A stretch of 64,000 bases of DNA from the NCBI RefSeq assembly GCF_020171315.1, contig NZ_JAIUZP010000007.1:308219-372218 (forward strand). The letters are read 5' to 3'. Shown in pieces: positions 62,909-64,000 of the stretch. Below the pieces are notes generated by a model, which saw only the letters and a program-made list of their open reading frames with translations, did not search any database and was not told where the DNA came from. Both the position numbers and the translations under genes were made by a program. The stretch comes from Pseudooceanicola nanhaiensis (GTDB lineage: Bacteria > Pseudomonadota > Alphaproteobacteria > Rhodobacterales > Rhodobacteraceae). How positions within the stretch are numbered: position 1 is the first letter of the stretch; every line of letters begins with the position of its first letter.

Positions 62909-63525
62909 TGGCGCTTGTCGATCGCCTCAACCGTGCCACGCGGCGTGTCCCGGCATGGCCCCTCTATCTCCTCGGGGCCCTGCCGCCGGTCTGGCTGATC
63001 TGGGCGGGGTTCGCCGGCCAGCTTGGCGTCGACCCGGTCAAGGAGATGGAGCACCAGATGGGCGAATGGGGCCTCTGGCTGCTCATCGCCGGGCTGGCCA
63101 TCACGCCGCTGCAACGCTTCGTCGGGCTCCGCTTGGTGAAATACCGCCGTGCCATCGGCCTGCTGGCCTTCTTCTATATCCTGCTGCACCTGCTCATCTG
63201 GTTGGTGCTGGACGTGCAGATTCCCAGCCAGATCGTCGCCGACATCCTCAAGCGGCCCTACATCACCATCGGCATGGCGGCCTTCGTCCTGTTGCTGCCG
63301 CTGGCCCTGACCTCCAACAACTGGTCGATCCGGCGGATGGGGTCCGGCTGGCGCAAGCTGCACAAGCTCGTCTATCCGGCGGTGCTGCTGGGGGCGGTGC
63401 ACTTCGTGATGCTGGTGAAGGGCTTCCAGATCGAGCCGCTTCTCTACCTCGCGGCGATCGTCGCTCTCCTCGCGCTCCGGCTGCGTCGCCCCAGGCGACA
63501 GCGCGCCCCCCTGCCGGGGGAGTGA
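62908..63525 (+). CDS. msrQ: MsrP heme-binding membrane subunit
   Basis: A 205-residue inner-membrane b-type heme protein with about six helices that passes quinol electrons to MsrP. It shows LGVDPVKEMEHQMGEWGLWLL, then YRRAIGLLAFFYILLHLLIWL, with heme-ligand His residues, and WRKLHKLVYPAVLLGAVHFVML. The length is typical of MsrQ/YedZ. It is translationally coupled to msrP. Confidence 0.95.
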   Translation: MALVDRLNRATRRVPAWPLYLLGALPPVWLIWAGFAGQLGVDPVKEMEHQMGEWGLWLLIAGLAITPLQRFVGLRLVKYRRAIGLLAFFYILLHLLIWLVLDVQIPSQIVADILKRPYITIGMAAFVLLLPLALTSNNWSIRRMGSGWRKLHKLVYPAVLLGAVHFVMLVKGFQIEPLLYLAAIVALLALRLRRPRRQRAPLPGE

Positions 63526-63543
63526 ACGGGTCACGACAGATTT

Positions 63544-63578
63544 CGGGCCGGAGCGGGGAGACCTGCTTCGGCCCGTTT
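63544..63578 (+). terminator. msrPQ terminator
   Basis: The arms CGGGCCG-GAGC and GCTT-CGGCCCG (one wobble pair) are followed by TTT, 18 bp after the msrQ stop. Confidence 0.75.
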
Positions 63579-63695
63579 CCCGACTCGCGGTCCGAGTCAG
63601 GACGCGAGTCGGGGCCGTCTCAGCGCGCGAGTCGCCCGACTGACTCGCCTCATCTGTGGGTACTCTTGTGGGTAACTCTGGGGGTAACCCCAGAT
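63579..63695. repeat. Cluster of GANTC sites, inverted repeats and GTGGGTA repeats
   Basis: Five GANTC sites lie within 65 bp (63582, 63594, 63606, 63629, 63642). They are embedded in an 11-bp inverted repeat, CCCGACTCGCG/CGCGAGTCGGG, and a second one, GCGAGTC/GACTCGC. Next come two direct GTGGGTA copies and a degenerate third (GGGGGTA), bracketed by CATCTG...CAGATG. GANTC is the CcrM methylation sequence of alphaproteobacteria. The repeats look like a protein-binding array. Confidence 0.6.
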
Positions 63696-63823
63696 GTAGG
63701 AAGCTGCCCCTCCGGAAGGCTGCGCCGCGCCCCTTCGTAAGTCCGGCGACACGCGGCGTGGATCAGAAAATTTGCGGCATAAGTCCTTGAAAATATGGTG
63801 TTCAGGGGGTTTCCGGAAAAAAG

Positions 63824-64000
63824 ATGCGATTTCTGGCGAGATCCCTCTTGCGGGTCACCGTCACTCTCCGTAAAAGCCCCTTCACCGGCGGCGCTGAGGC
63901 GCTGACGGGGCGCTGGACGGCGCGGGGGCGAGAGCCACTGCGGGGATGGCGGAACGGAATTCGAGAGGCATCTGGGCGGGCGCGCCGCAAGTTAGGGCGC
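63824..64000 (+). CDS. Possible start of a gene running off the window
   Basis: An ATG after CCGGAAAAAAG opens 59 codons without a stop to the window edge (MRFLARSLLRVTVTLRKSPF and then an Arg/Gly-rich segment). The AT-rich stretch at 63763-63810, including TTGCGG...TATGGT, could be its promoter. At this GC content an open frame of this length is weak evidence, and the product is not recognised. Confidence 0.3.
   Translation, partial: MRFLARSLLRVTVTLRKSPFTGGAEALTGRWTARGREPLRGWRNGIREASGRARRKLGR

Noticed and set aside
63946..64000. Second possible start (ATG at 63946) at the right edge
   Set aside because: Only 18 codons visible and a poor ribosome-binding site; the frame from 63824 is the better candidate.

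Overview
The window is a high-GC stretch of chromosome from an alphaproteobacterium, most likely a member of the Rhodobacteraceae (Roseobacter group). The signs are a DUF2794 gene, a TAXI-type TRAP transporter, a class I PHA synthase, a 41-residue L36 protein, a zinc-ribbon DinB, several genes starting with GTG or TTG, and a promoter of the Caulobacter SigF type in front of msrPQ. No taxonomic marker was compared, so this is inference from gene content.

Layout, left to right. Positions 1-4.6 kb hold a minus-strand operon (TRAP permease, TAXI binding protein, nitrilase, truncated MarR regulator) with a 28-bp palindrome upstream. Positions 4.6-7.2 kb are gene-poor and hold a small membrane protein and a tyrosine recombinase that ends beside a tRNA-Met gene. 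Positions 7.4-19.4 kb are mixed chromosomal genes: an FAD-linked oxidase, an RsbV/RsbW-type pair, a LysE exporter, a pseudouridine synthase, an aldehyde dehydrogenase, a 1-Cys peroxiredoxin, two surface-polysaccharide genes and an MFS transporter. Positions 19.5-27.8 kb are a catabolic acyl-CoA cluster (two acyl-CoA ligases, quinone reductase, two SDRs, acyl-CoA dehydrogenase) around an IclR regulator. The same half-site, TTCCGC, occurs at all three promoter regions of that cluster.

At 28.4-30.8 kb lies a complete 2,408-bp IS1595-family element with perfect 23-bp terminal inverted repeats and an 8-bp target duplication. It carries three passenger genes besides its transposase: a DUF3800 protein, a 56-residue acidic protein and a 32-residue basic cysteine-containing protein. 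It landed just downstream of two abutting perfect palindromes.

Positions 30.8-35.3 kb hold an NlpC/P60 hydrolase, a leucyl aminopeptidase, an M20 amidohydrolase and an HD hydrolase. Positions 35.3-47.1 kb hold a two-component system divergent from a nine-gene operon: acyl-CoA synthetase, a complete branched-chain-amino-acid-type ABC transporter, two tiny ORFs, and a PaaK-like ligase. The arrangement suggests regulated uptake and CoA activation of an unidentified carboxylic acid. Positions 47.1-51.6 kb hold a caspase-like protein without its catalytic dyad, PHA synthase and a tandem SpoIIAA-like protein.

Positions 51.7-58.9 kb are housekeeping: rpmJ, tRNA-Val, N-formylglutamate amidohydrolase, dinB, a Nudix hydrolase, pyrF, and clpB behind a heat-shock promoter. 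Positions 58.9-63.5 kb are envelope and stress genes: a fasciclin protein, a DUF302 protein, a membrane-anchored glutamate-synthase-like protein and msrPQ. The last 0.5 kb has a dense cluster of GANTC sites, repeats, and perhaps the start of another gene. No CRISPR array, rRNA or replication origin was seen.
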